DNA of 64,000 bases from Sphaerisporangium krabiense (lineage in GTDB: Bacteria; Actinomycetota; Actinomycetes; Streptosporangiales; Streptosporangiaceae), in the NCBI RefSeq assembly GCF_014200435.1, contig NZ_JACHBR010000002.1, positions 734,501 through 798,500 of the forward strand, read 5' to 3'. The notes under the pieces are model-generated. The model did not search any database. It saw only the letters and a program-made list of their open reading frames with translations, and was not told the origin of the DNA. This document shows positions 9,053 to 17,097 of the stretch, one piece after another (position 1 is the stretch's first letter; every line of letters starts with the position of its first letter). A program made the position numbers and the translations under genes.

Positions 9053-10015
9053 TCAGAGCGCGGCGTCGATCTCGTGCGGGACCGGGCGCGTGAACGTCCG
9101 GAACCAGGCCACCGTCCGGCGCAGCCCTTCCTCCAGCGGGACGGGCCGCAGGTCGGGGAAGAGTTCTCCGAGCAGCTTGGGCGAGGACCGCGAGTCGTGG
9201 ATGTCACCGGCCCGGGGCGGCAGGAAGGACGCCTCGACGGGGCGGTCCAGCACGGTCGCGAGCGTGTCCCTCAGCTCCAGCAGGGAGACCCGCGTGCCGA
9301 ACGCGAGATTGACCGGCACGGGGCTGGTCACGCCGCGGGCCGACGCCACGGCCAGGACGTCGGCCACGGATTCGACGTAGGTGAAGTCCCGGGCCTGGGT
9401 GCCGTCGCCGTGGATCGGGACCGGCTCGCCGCGCAGCGCCGCCGACACGAACGCCGGCACGACGGCCGCGTAGGCGTGGTCGGCCGGTTGCAGCGGCCCG
9501 TAGACGTTGAAGAACCGGAACGCCAGCACCGGAAGGCCGTAGCTGTGCCCGTAGGCCAGCGTGTAGCTCTCCGCGGCGAGCTTCCCGGCGCCGTAGGGGC
9601 TGAGCGGCCGGGCGGGCAGGTCCTCGTGCTTGAACGCCGCCGCGCTGTCCCCGTACACCGAGGACGACGAGGCGACGATCACGTGCGGCCCGGTGCGCCG
9701 GCATGCCTCCAGCACGTTGACGGTGCCGGTGGCGTTGACGACGTGCGAGGTCAGCGGGTCCTTCAGCGACCTGGGCACGGACGGCACGGCCGCGAGGTGG
9801 ATCACCGTGGTGGCGGCGGGGACCAGCTCGGCCAGCAGCTTGCGGTCCAGGACGCTGCCCATGACGAAGTCGGCGTCGACGCCGGCGAGGTTGACGAGGT
9901 CCCCGCCGGTGAGATCGTCCAGGACCGTGACCCGCTCGACGTCGGGCCGCGCGGCCAGCGCGCGGCACACGTTCGCGCCGATGAACCCGGCCCCGCCTGT
10001 GACGAGCACTCTCAT
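9053..10015 (-). CDS. NAD-dependent NDP-sugar epimerase (GalE-like)
   Basis: 320-residue extended SDR. It has TGGAGFIGANV at the N-terminus, SSSSVYGDS (catalytic Ser/Thr region), YGAGKLAAE (Y-x-x-x-K), RFFNVYGPLQP, and HGDGTQARDFTYVESVADV, the substrate-binding signature of UDP-glucose/UDP-GlcNAc 4-epimerases. A 4-epimerase supplying UDP-Gal or UDP-GalNAc is the simplest reading, but related dehydratases and decarboxylases share these motifs. ATG 10015 overlaps the GT4 stop as ATGA. It shares only family-level similarity with the neighbouring epimerase, so they are probably two different steps rather than duplicates. Confidence 0.88.
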   Translation of the reverse strand: MRVLVTGGAGFIGANVCRALAARPDVERVTVLDDLTGGDLVNLAGVDADFVMGSVLDRKLLAELVPAATTVIHLAAVPSVPRSLKDPLTSHVVNATGTVNVLEACRRTGPHVIVASSSSVYGDSAAAFKHEDLPARPLSPYGAGKLAAESYTLAYGHSYGLPVLAFRFFNVYGPLQPADHAYAAVVPAFVSAALRGEPVPIHGDGTQARDFTYVESVADVLAVASARGVTSPVPVNLAFGTRVSLLELRDTLATVLDRPVEASFLPPRAGDIHDSRSSPKLLGELFPDLRPVPLEEGLRRTVAWFRTFTRPVPHEIDAAL

Positions 10016-11220
10016 CTGTCCACCTCCGTGGTTTGTGGCCGGCGGTCGCGCGCGGCCGCCCGGTGAAGGGCCCGGTACAGGGCCTCGGTGTCGGAGACCA
10101 GGCGTTCGACGGCGTAGGAGGAGGTGGTCCACCGGCGGGCGGCCTCGCCCATCGTCCGGGCGAGGCCGGGGTCGGTGAGCAGCCGCACGACGTGGCCCGC
10201 CAGCTCGGCGGGGTCGCGCCCGGCCAGCAGGCCGGTCCGGCCGTCCAGCACCACTTCGCCGACGCTGCCCACGCGGGTCGCCACGACCGGCACCCCGGCC
10301 ATGCCCGCCTCGATGAGCGTGAGCGGCGTGCCCTCGTTGTCCGAGGTGAGCAGGACGACGTCCGCGGCCGCGTAGACCGTCTCGGTGTCGCCGCGCCAGC
10401 CGGTGAACACCACCGGCCCGGGAAGCCGTGCCGCGGCGCGCTCGGTCTCCTCGCGCAGCTCGCCGCCGCCGCAGACGACGAACCGGCAGCCGGGGACCCA
10501 TCCGAGGACGGCCTCGGCCGTGGCGAGCAGCCGGTCCGGCCGTTTCACCTTGGTCAGCCGTCCGAGGAAGGCCACGACGGGCGCGTCCATGGGCAGGTCC
10601 AGGTCCTTCCTGGCCGTCTCGCGGGACGGCGGCGGGCGCAGGCCGACGCCCGGGGGGATGACGACGTACTGGCCGGGCCTGCCGATCCCGGCGGCCAGCA
10701 GGTCCTCGCGGACGCGGTCGCCGACCGTGACCAGCCGGTGCGACACCGTGGCCAGCGCCCGCTCGGCGCGGACGTACGCGGCGCGCTTGGCGCCGGTGAA
10801 GTATCCGTCGAGCAGGTGGCCGTGGAAGGTGTGCACCCGGGCGGAGCCGGCCCCCGACAGCACGGAGGCGAGCCGGCCGAGGGCTCCCGCCTTGGCCGTC
10901 CGGGTGTGCACGACGTGCGGCCGGAAGCGGCGCATGGCGGCGACGAGGTGGGCGAGGGCGCGCACGTCGTCGGACGGCCTGATCGCCCGGCCGAGCCCGT
11001 GCACCCGGTGCACCCGGAGGGCCGGGTCGTCCGGGTGCCCGGCGAGCACGCCGAGCCCGGGATGGTCGGCCTCGTCCTCCTCGACGTGCCCGGTGTACAG
11101 GCGGTGGTCGAATTCACGGTGGTTCAGCCGTTCGATGAGCCCGGATATCTGGGTCGCCGGCCCTCCGACGTTCAACCGGGCGATTATCTCCATGACGCGG
11201 ATGCGGCTGTCGGACTTCAC
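10012..11220 (-). CDS. Glycosyltransferase family 4
   Basis: GT-B-fold glycosyltransferase, 402 residues, probably adding a sugar to the lipid-linked repeat unit on the cytoplasmic face. N-terminal motif IARLNVGGPATQISGLIERL is typical of GT4 acceptor domains. The C-terminal donor domain has AFLGRLTKVKRPDRLLA, VVCGGGELREE, VVFTGWRGDTETVYAAADVVLLTSDNEGTPLTLIEAGMAG... with the conserved E-x7-E arrangement. GTG 11220 was chosen because AGGAGC lies 6 nt upstream; open frame extends to 11307 without support. First gene of the five-gene minus-strand operon ending in the kinase. Confidence 0.9.
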   Translation of the reverse strand: MKSDSRIRVMEIIARLNVGGPATQISGLIERLNHREFDHRLYTGHVEEDEADHPGLGVLAGHPDDPALRVHRVHGLGRAIRPSDDVRALAHLVAAMRRFRPHVVHTRTAKAGALGRLASVLSGAGSARVHTFHGHLLDGYFTGAKRAAYVRAERALATVSHRLVTVGDRVREDLLAAGIGRPGQYVVIPPGVGLRPPPSRETARKDLDLPMDAPVVAFLGRLTKVKRPDRLLATAEAVLGWVPGCRFVVCGGGELREETERAAARLPGPVVFTGWRGDTETVYAAADVVLLTSDNEGTPLTLIEAGMAGVPVVATRVGSVGEVVLDGRTGLLAGRDPAELAGHVVRLLTDPGLARTMGEAARRWTTSSYAVERLVSDTEALYRALHRAAARDRRPQTTEVDR

Positions 11221-11689
11221 GCGCGCTCCTTGGCGGTGTGCCTGGGTCACGTCGAAGAAGCTAGCCCGCCATTTATTCCATTCGCCGCACCGTCGCGGTG
11301 GCCGCAAAAGTGTTTCCTCATTCGATACCCACTCATGGCCGGTTTGCGGGGAAGGGAGTGCGATCCGCCCGGCGGTGTGTGCGGCCGCGGTGTTTTCGGA
11401 TTAATCCGTCGTATGACCCGGCGAAGGCACAGTTATGGATTGAAGGGGAAATGACCGTTCCGGCGGGGTGGGACCCGCCGCGTTCGCCGGAGTGACGGGG
11501 GTGGCGCCGCGCGTCCGGCCCGCGCCGTGGAAAGACTCCGCACGCTGCGGGTCATCGTCGTACCAGGCCAGGGGGATGCGGTGATCTTCCGGCGCGCCGC
11601 GGCATTAGCGTCGTGCGAGTTGCCTTCGTCCAGGGCGTTCCGCGACCGCCGGCCGTGGGTGTGATCTCGCGGGAGGGGAGCCGGTTCTC
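11221..11689. other. Divergent intergenic region with palindrome CGGATTAATCCG
   Basis: 469 bp between the GT4 operon (-) and the wzy-like gene (+), so it should hold promoters for both. A perfect 12-bp palindrome CGGATTAATCCG lies at 11397-11408 and is a candidate operator. Short open frames here have no recognisable protein features and no convincing ribosome sites, so no gene is called. Confidence 0.5.
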
Positions 11690-12970
11690 ATGGAACTCGT
11701 CATCGTCATGCTCATCGTCGCGGCCCTGGTCCTGGTGGTCCGCGCGGGCCTCCCCGCGCCGGTGGCGAGACGGGTGCTGCCGGTGCTGCTGGCCGCCTTC
11801 GCGGCCCGCCTGGCCGCCCACGTGTCGCTGAAGGGCGGGGCCCTGTTCGACTACGGCGGCGACAACGTCCTGTACGACCTGTGGGCGGGGGAGATCGCCG
11901 ACCAGTGGAGGCGGGACGGCGTCTCCTACGTCACGGTCAACGCCGCGGGACGGCTGTACGGGGCCGCGCTGCACTGCAACATCCTGGCGCTGCTCCGGTA
12001 CATCTGCGGCGGCCCCGTCCCGCTGGCCTCGGCGGCGCTCATGGCCCTGATGGCGTGCGTGCTGTGCGTGGTCATGTACAGGTTCGCGAGGATGCTCGGC
12101 GCGGACGACCGGGGCGCGTTCTGGCTGCTCGTCGTGGTCGCCTTCATGCCGGGCTTCCTGCTGCACACCTCCGACACCTACAAGGACGGCGTGAACGCGC
12201 TGCTCGTGGTGGCGTCCCTGGCCGTCGGGGTCTCGCTCACGCGGCGCTGCACCCTCGGCAAGCTGCTCACGCTCGTTCCCCTGTTGTGGGCGCTGTGGAA
12301 CATCCGCCCCTACATGGCGTTCATGTGCCTGCTGCCGCTCGCCCTGGGCTTGAGCGGGCTGCGCCAGGTGGTGTCGCTGCGGAGCCTGGTCGTCCTCACC
12401 GCGCTGGCGATGGTCGTGTTGTTCCGGTTCGACTTCGTGATGCAGAGCGAGCCGATCGAGGCGATGCGCGACCAACTGGAGTTCGCGCAGTCGCCGGCCG
12501 CCCAGATGTCCAACGCCGGCGTCTCGGGGTGGCACAACGGGTCGGGCGTCGGCTTCGAGGACGACGGCAGCCCGTGGGGCGCGCTCGGCGCCAAGCTGGT
12601 CTACACGCTGCTCTCCCCGTTCCCGTGGACCCCCGGCAGCCTGGCGCTGCAGCTCGGCAAGATCGACACCTGCCTGTGGTACGCGCTGCTGTGCTTCGGC
12701 GTGGCCGGCGGCCGCCGGCTGTGGCGCCACGACCGCAGGACGCTGCTGATCCTGCTGCTCTTCCTGGTCCCGAGCGCCCTGGCCTACGCGACCACCATGG
12801 CCAACATCGGCCTCATCGCCCGCCAGCGGATGCCCCTGGTCATGGTCACGAGCCTGCTGTGCGCGCTCGCCTGGACTCGGGCGTCCTCCGGGAGCCCGGC
12901 CGAACCGGAGATCGGCGCCGAAGGCCCTACGGAGCCGGAGCGGACCGCCCGGCAGGCGGTCCGCTCCTGA
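11690..12970 (+). CDS. Polytopic membrane protein, candidate Wzy-type polymerase
   Basis: 426 residues with about ten hydrophobic segments, for example VMLIVAALVLVV, LMALMACVLCVVMY, FWLLVVVAFMPGF, LVVLTALAMVVLFR and LLILLLFLVPSALAYA. Between TMs it carries SDTYKDGVNALLV and NIRPYMAFMC, and a large extracytoplasmic loop (residues about 250-310, EPIEAMRDQL ... GWHNGSGVGFEDDGSPWG). This topology and setting match O-antigen/capsule polymerases (Wzy), which diverge too far for a sequence signature. A GT-C-type transferase is the alternative. ATG 11690 is preceded by GGGAGGGGAG (11671-11680). It is the only Wzy candidate in a locus with PHPT, Wzx and BY-kinase. Confidence 0.6.
   Translation: MELVIVMLIVAALVLVVRAGLPAPVARRVLPVLLAAFAARLAAHVSLKGGALFDYGGDNVLYDLWAGEIADQWRRDGVSYVTVNAAGRLYGAALHCNILALLRYICGGPVPLASAALMALMACVLCVVMYRFARMLGADDRGAFWLLVVVAFMPGFLLHTSDTYKDGVNALLVVASLAVGVSLTRRCTLGKLLTLVPLLWALWNIRPYMAFMCLLPLALGLSGLRQVVSLRSLVVLTALAMVVLFRFDFVMQSEPIEAMRDQLEFAQSPAAQMSNAGVSGWHNGSGVGFEDDGSPWGALGAKLVYTLLSPFPWTPGSLALQLGKIDTCLWYALLCFGVAGGRRLWRHDRRTLLILLLFLVPSALAYATTMANIGLIARQRMPLVMVTSLLCALAWTRASSGSPAEPEIGAEGPTEPERTARQAVRS
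12938..12966. terminator. Hairpin inside the last codons of the wzy-like gene, possibly bidirectional terminator
   Basis: Perfect 12-bp stem GAGCGGACCGCC (12938-12949) / GGCGGTCCGCTC (12955-12966) with loop CGGCA. It ends 1 nt before the TGA at 12968, so its sequence encodes the C-terminal residues. For the minus-strand GT4 gene it lies 20 nt past the stop (12986). With only 15 nt between the convergent genes, it is the only visible terminator for either. Confidence 0.6.
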
Positions 12971-12985
12971 GTCCCCCCGGGGAGG

Positions 12986-14080
12986 TCAGCCCCGGGAACG
13001 CGACGGCGCCTCGTCGTACAACCGGTCGAACCACTTGGCGGTCTCGCCGATGTCGATCGTCCCCGCGCTGGCGCGCGCGCCGTCGCGCAGCCGGGCGTGG
13101 GTGTCCGGGCGCATCGCCGCCAGGATCGCCCCCGCGAACGCCTTGGCGTCGCCCGGCGGGACGAGCAGGCCGTTGCGGCCGGACTCGACCAGGTCGGGGA
13201 TCCCGCCGACGCGGGTGGACACCACGGGGACGCCCGCGGCGAGCGCCTCCATCATGACGACCGGCAGCCCTTCGTAGGTCGAGCAGTGCGCCAGCAGGTC
13301 GGCGGCGGCGATGAGGCGCGCGGCGTCCGGAACGTGGCCGAGCAGCCGCACGTTGGGGAGGCGCAGCTCGGCGACGCGCCGCGCCGTCTGGTCGAACAGC
13401 GGCCCCGACCCGGCGAGCAGGAACACCGTGCGCGCCCGCTCCGCGGCCGACAGCTCGGCCGCCGCGTCGAGGAGGAAGCCGTGGTTCTTGACCGGGCGGA
13501 AGTTGCCGGCGTGCACGATCAGGAAGGCGTCGCCGGGCACGTCCCACTCCTTCCTGATCAGCGCCGCCTCCGCCGCCCAGCGGCGCTGCTCCGCCACGTC
13601 GACGCCGTGTACCCGGATCGACAGGCGCCGCGCGCCCAGGGTCGTCACGCTGCGCGCCACCTCGGGAGAGACGGCCACGGTGCGGTCGTCCAGCCAGCCG
13701 GTGGCCCGGTCGACGAGCAGGGTCGGCAGCCGGAACCTGACACTGTGCACGGTGGACACCAGCATCGGCCGGCGCCGCCACAGCCGGGACGCCGGCCGGA
13801 GCGCCGCCGCGGGCAGCGGGGAATGGACGTTGAGCACGTCCGGGCGCAGCCGCCGCACCACGGTCAGCAGCCTGGCCGTCCGCAGCGGGCGGGGGCAGGA
13901 GGTGAGGTCGACGACGGTCACGCCGTGCCGCCGCAGCCGCTCCAGGAACGGCGCGGGGGCGGCCTCCAGGCACACGACGGTGTAGCGCTTGCCCGGGGGA
14001 GCGGCGCACAGCCGCCGGGTGAGCAGGACCTCGGCGCCGCCCACCCGGGCGAGCGACTTGATCACTTCGCAGACGTGCAC
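12986..14080 (-). CDS. Glycosyltransferase family 4
   Basis: GT-B glycosyltransferase, 364 residues. The N-terminal acceptor domain begins CEVIKSLARVGGAEVLLTRR with the G-G-A-E motif of GT4. The donor domain has IVHAGNFRPVKNHGFLLDAA, FLLAGSGPLFDQ, VRLLGHVPDAARLIAAADLLAHCSTYEGLPVVMMEALAAGVPVV..., containing the E-x7-E nucleotide-sugar motif. Start GTG 14080 has GGGAGAA upstream and overlaps the deacetylase stop by 19 nt. Last gene of the sulfotransferase-methyltransferase-deacetylase operon. Donor and acceptor sugars are unknown. Confidence 0.9.
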   Translation of the reverse strand: MHVCEVIKSLARVGGAEVLLTRRLCAAPPGKRYTVVCLEAAPAPFLERLRRHGVTVVDLTSCPRPLRTARLLTVVRRLRPDVLNVHSPLPAAALRPASRLWRRRPMLVSTVHSVRFRLPTLLVDRATGWLDDRTVAVSPEVARSVTTLGARRLSIRVHGVDVAEQRRWAAEAALIRKEWDVPGDAFLIVHAGNFRPVKNHGFLLDAAAELSAAERARTVFLLAGSGPLFDQTARRVAELRLPNVRLLGHVPDAARLIAAADLLAHCSTYEGLPVVMMEALAAGVPVVSTRVGGIPDLVESGRNGLLVPPGDAKAFAGAILAAMRPDTHARLRDGARASAGTIDIGETAKWFDRLYDEAPSRSRG

Positions 14081-15150
14081 GGGTTCTCCCGCCCGGTACG
14101 AGGCTCAGACCGCAGTCCCGCGCGCGCGGCGAACCCCGCCCGGTACGCGGCCAGGGTCAGCCCCTCGAACGGGCCGGCGGCGAACGCGAACAGCGCCTCG
14201 ATGTCGTCGTAGAGCGCCTCGACGCTCCGGAAGGTCCGGAAGTAGGGGCTGCCGCCCGGCATCAGCTCCGAGGAGTGCAGCATGAACTCGACGTGATCGC
14301 GCCCGGAGCGCAGCGCCCGCCCGGCGAGTTCCAGCATCTCGCGGCGGTTCCTGCCGTTCGGCCGCAGCCAGGACGTCCGCGGCCAGAGCCGGCCCGCCAC
14401 CCGTCCCGCGGGCCCGCCCCGGGACAGCACGGCGCGCGCGCCGCCCACCAGGGGGCCGTACCGGCGGGGCGCGATCGTCATCGGCACCTCCAGCAGCGGC
14501 GATTCCCCCGCCCTGTGCAGCGCCCGCGGATCCACGAAGTACGGGTGCTCGGGGTAATCCGTGTAGTCCCTCGGGCCGCGCCCGCCCGGCGCGCCGGAGG
14601 TGCCGTGCCAGGAGACGTGCGGCGTCACCGAGCAGTCGGCCAGGTACCCGTGCTCGACGAGGATCCGCGCGTAGGTCTCGTCCATCATCCACCGTCCGGC
14701 GCGGTGGCTCACCGGCGCGATCCCGAAGACGTCCTGGAGCGTCCGCGTCGCGGTCGTCACCTTCGCCGCCATCACCGGCTCGGGAAAATCGATCAGGAAC
14801 GGCTTGTGCCGGTGGTCGGTGCCGGTCAGCGGGAGGATGGGCGGCGTGGTCCAGGCGTGCAGGTGCATGCCGATCTCGCCCCGGCCGCCCGCCAGCACCG
14901 CGCGGCCGAACTCCTGGAACTCCGGGCTGGTCGCCATGGTCCAGTCGACCAGATAGGTGGGAGGAAGGCCGTACCGGTCGCACAGCGCCTGGAACCGGGG
15001 CAGGAAGCCGGCGTTGCGCGTCCGGACCGCCGCCGCGCCGCTCCAGGCGTCGTCCTCCTCGACGTCGATCGTGATGAGGAAGGCCGGGCGCGGCGGCGCG
15101 CCGTCGTCTCCGGCGCCCGCCGCGCGGACCGGCGCCGCGCGGTCAGACAT
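14062..15150 (-). CDS. Polysaccharide deacetylase family protein
   Basis: Predicted NodB-like carbohydrate esterase fold, 362 residues. FLITIDVEEDDAW holds the Asp residues of the first NodB motif, and GEIGMHLHAWTTPP the metal-binding H-x-H like second motif. SHRAGRWMMDETY corresponds to motif 3 (R-x-x-x), and FMLHSSELMPGG near the C-terminus to the L-H-S motif 5. No signal peptide is seen, so it may act on a cytoplasmic lipid-linked or nucleotide sugar, like the PIG-L/WbmS-type deacetylases in polysaccharide loci. ATG 15150 overlaps the methyltransferase stop by 8 nt and its own end overlaps the GT4 start. Substrate unknown. Confidence 0.85.
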   Translation of the reverse strand: MSDRAAPVRAAGAGDDGAPPRPAFLITIDVEEDDAWSGAAAVRTRNAGFLPRFQALCDRYGLPPTYLVDWTMATSPEFQEFGRAVLAGGRGEIGMHLHAWTTPPILPLTGTDHRHKPFLIDFPEPVMAAKVTTATRTLQDVFGIAPVSHRAGRWMMDETYARILVEHGYLADCSVTPHVSWHGTSGAPGGRGPRDYTDYPEHPYFVDPRALHRAGESPLLEVPMTIAPRRYGPLVGGARAVLSRGGPAGRVAGRLWPRTSWLRPNGRNRREMLELAGRALRSGRDHVEFMLHSSELMPGGSPYFRTFRSVEALYDDIEALFAFAAGPFEGLTLAAYRAGFAARAGLRSEPRTGRENPCTSAK

Positions 15151-15772
15151 CGCAGCGGTAGAGCAGCAGGTGCTTGTCGTCCTGCCAGTCGTGCCGCCGG
15201 TCCACCCGGACGCCGAGGCCGTCGAAGAGGCGCTCGATCCGGCCCTTCTGCTCGGGGAATTCGTCGACCAGCACGTACCTGACCCGCTTGGCGGCGAGCA
15301 GCGCGCGCATCTGCTGCCCGATCCAGTCGTCGGGCATGTAGTGGAACCAGCCGAGCATGATCAGAAGGTCGATCTCCCGCACCTCGTGCCTGATCAGCGC
15401 GTCGAAGCTCCCCACCGCGAACTCCGGCCGCGCGCCGCCGGGGCGCCGCAGGAACCGGGCCCAGGAGATGACGCCGCGGTCGATGTCGAAGCCGACCCTG
15501 CGCCGGGCCGGCACCCGGCCGAGGACGTCGCCGAGCCCGCATCCGACCTCGACGGCGACGTCCAGCCGGCCGGGCACGGTCCTGGCGATGTCGACCGCCA
15601 TCTTCTTGTAGTTGGTGGTGTGGAAACCCCGCAGGTGCCATCGGTCGGCGCCGAACACGAAGGACAAGGGGAGCTGCAACGCCTTCCCCGCGAGGGCCTT
15701 GGCGACGTTGTCGGCGCCGTGCCGCCGCGCGACCTCGATCTTCCTGCTGAGCTTCTTCACGGTGGTCTGCAT
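15143..15772 (-). CDS. SAM-dependent methyltransferase (class I)
   Basis: 209-residue protein with the class I motif I VAVEVGCGLGDVLGRV, motif post-I RRRVGFDIDRGVISWA and a later IDLLIMLGWFHYMPDDW region in which GWFHYM is the likely substrate end. The N-terminal 60 residues (KKLSRKIEVARRHGADNV) are basic and helical. ATG 15772 is preferred over the adjacent GTG 15775 because of its spacing from GGGGG. In an operon with a sulfotransferase, deacetylase and glycosyltransferase, it most likely O-methylates a sugar of the polymer, but this is inferred from position. Confidence 0.82.
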   Translation of the reverse strand: MQTTVKKLSRKIEVARRHGADNVAKALAGKALQLPLSFVFGADRWHLRGFHTTNYKKMAVDIARTVPGRLDVAVEVGCGLGDVLGRVPARRRVGFDIDRGVISWARFLRRPGGARPEFAVGSFDALIRHEVREIDLLIMLGWFHYMPDDWIGQQMRALLAAKRVRYVLVDEFPEQKGRIERLFDGLGVRVDRRHDWQDDKHLLLYRCDV

Positions 15773-15804
15773 CACGATCCCCCTGCATGAATTCGATGGC
15801 GCGG

Positions 15805-16746
15805 TCAGAGCGCGTAACCCCGTTCGACGAGGTACGGGCCGAGAGAGCGGTTCAACAGCGCGAGCTGGGCGGGCGTGAGGTCACGGCGGAACGCGTCCGC
15901 CCGCCCGTCCTCGAACCGGTGGCGGCCGAACCCGTGGTCGAAACGCGACGTCCACGGCAGGCCGAGGAACTGCAGGATCGCCGTCATCCGCCCGCGCGGA
16001 TCCTCGATCAGATCCTCGTAGCGGACCTCCAGCCACTGGTGGGCGGGAACGCCGGTCCGGGCGCGCTCGTAGGCGTCCATGAGGATCTTCCACCCGATGC
16101 CGGCCAGATGGATCATCGACCGCCCGCCGCGGTCCCATTCGTCGGCGTAGGCGTCCGGCAGCGGCCCGAAGTGCCAGCCCCAGGGGCCGAGGTGGCCACG
16201 CCACCACGGCATCCGCGTCCAGGAGCTGGCGACCGCACGCCCGTCCCGCACGATGTGCACGAAACGGGCTTCGGGAAAGACCTCGCGGAGAAAGGCGGCG
16301 CGTGGCCAGCCGGTGAACTTGTGCACGTAGTGGTCCACGCCCTCGCGCGCGGCCCGGTCCTCGTAGAAGCCGCTCAGCCGCCGCGCCAGCCAGGGCGTCA
16401 CGTCGGCCGCCACCAGCTCGCGGAACGGGTCGACGACCAGCGGGGACACCTCCCGGGCCAGCGCCGCCTGCGCCTCGCTCGGCCGCACCCGCTTCGGCGG
16501 GAACCCCGGCCACGACCACCGGTGCATGGCCGTCCCCAGCCGCCGGACCGGGGTCGCGACCCGTGCGAACCGGTCGTCGAGGTTGGTCGGGAAACCGACG
16601 CCGGGATGGCGGGCCAGCACCTTGTAGAGCAGCGTGGATCCGCAACGCCCCGTGCCGAGGATGAAGGTGAGGCCCAGGCCCCCCGGCGGCTCGTCCGGAT
16701 CCACCGTCGCGACCCGGGTCCGCGCCATGGAGTGGGTGTCGTCCAT
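15805..16746 (-). CDS. Sulfotransferase family protein
   Basis: PAPS-dependent sulfotransferase, 313 residues. The 5'-phosphosulfate loop is ILGTGRCGSTLLYKVLARH near residue 35, and the 3'-phosphate-binding segment is FVHIVRDGRAVASSWTRMPW. WLEVRYEDLIEDPRGRMTAILQFLG is the conserved C-terminal helix of the family. The start ATG 16746 has GGGAG 9 nt upstream; the frame stays open to 16923 without a better site. First gene of the operon reading into the methyltransferase (32-nt gap). It suggests a sulfated sugar in the surface polymer, though small-molecule or lipid sulfation is possible. Confidence 0.88.
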   Translation of the reverse strand: MDDTHSMARTRVATVDPDEPPGGLGLTFILGTGRCGSTLLYKVLARHPGVGFPTNLDDRFARVATPVRRLGTAMHRWSWPGFPPKRVRPSEAQAALAREVSPLVVDPFRELVAADVTPWLARRLSGFYEDRAAREGVDHYVHKFTGWPRAAFLREVFPEARFVHIVRDGRAVASSWTRMPWWRGHLGPWGWHFGPLPDAYADEWDRGGRSMIHLAGIGWKILMDAYERARTGVPAHQWLEVRYEDLIEDPRGRMTAILQFLGLPWTSRFDHGFGRHRFEDGRADAFRRDLTPAQLALLNRSLGPYLVERGYAL

Positions 16747-17097
16747 TGTTCGGTCTCCCGGTTTCGCCGAGGCGCACGTTCTGCGGAAACATAGGTACAC
16801 CTGCGCCCGGAGATCACCGCCGGGCCTGCGGCGGAGTTTCCGAATCGCTGCCATGTTCATAGCCGGGGTTGACCGGAAGGCCGGGCCGTCCGCTCCGCCG
16901 TGCCGGGTCCTTCCATCGGCCACAGGTGTTCTGGAATCCCGCCGTAATGTCGGGCCCGGCGCTTTCCCGTCCGCCGGGCGGGCGGTGACCGGACGTTTTC
17001 CGCCGCGTTCACGCGCACCGGCAAAGAATCGGCAACAAGACGGCCGGGCGCATATTCCGAACGGCCTTCCCGCGGGCCCGCCGACCAGAATTGCCGC
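16747..17097. other. Divergent intergenic region
   Basis: 351 bp between the sulfotransferase (-) and the GT-C-like gene (+). It must carry both promoters. No gene, strong inverted repeat or recognisable RNA element was seen. Confidence 0.5.
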
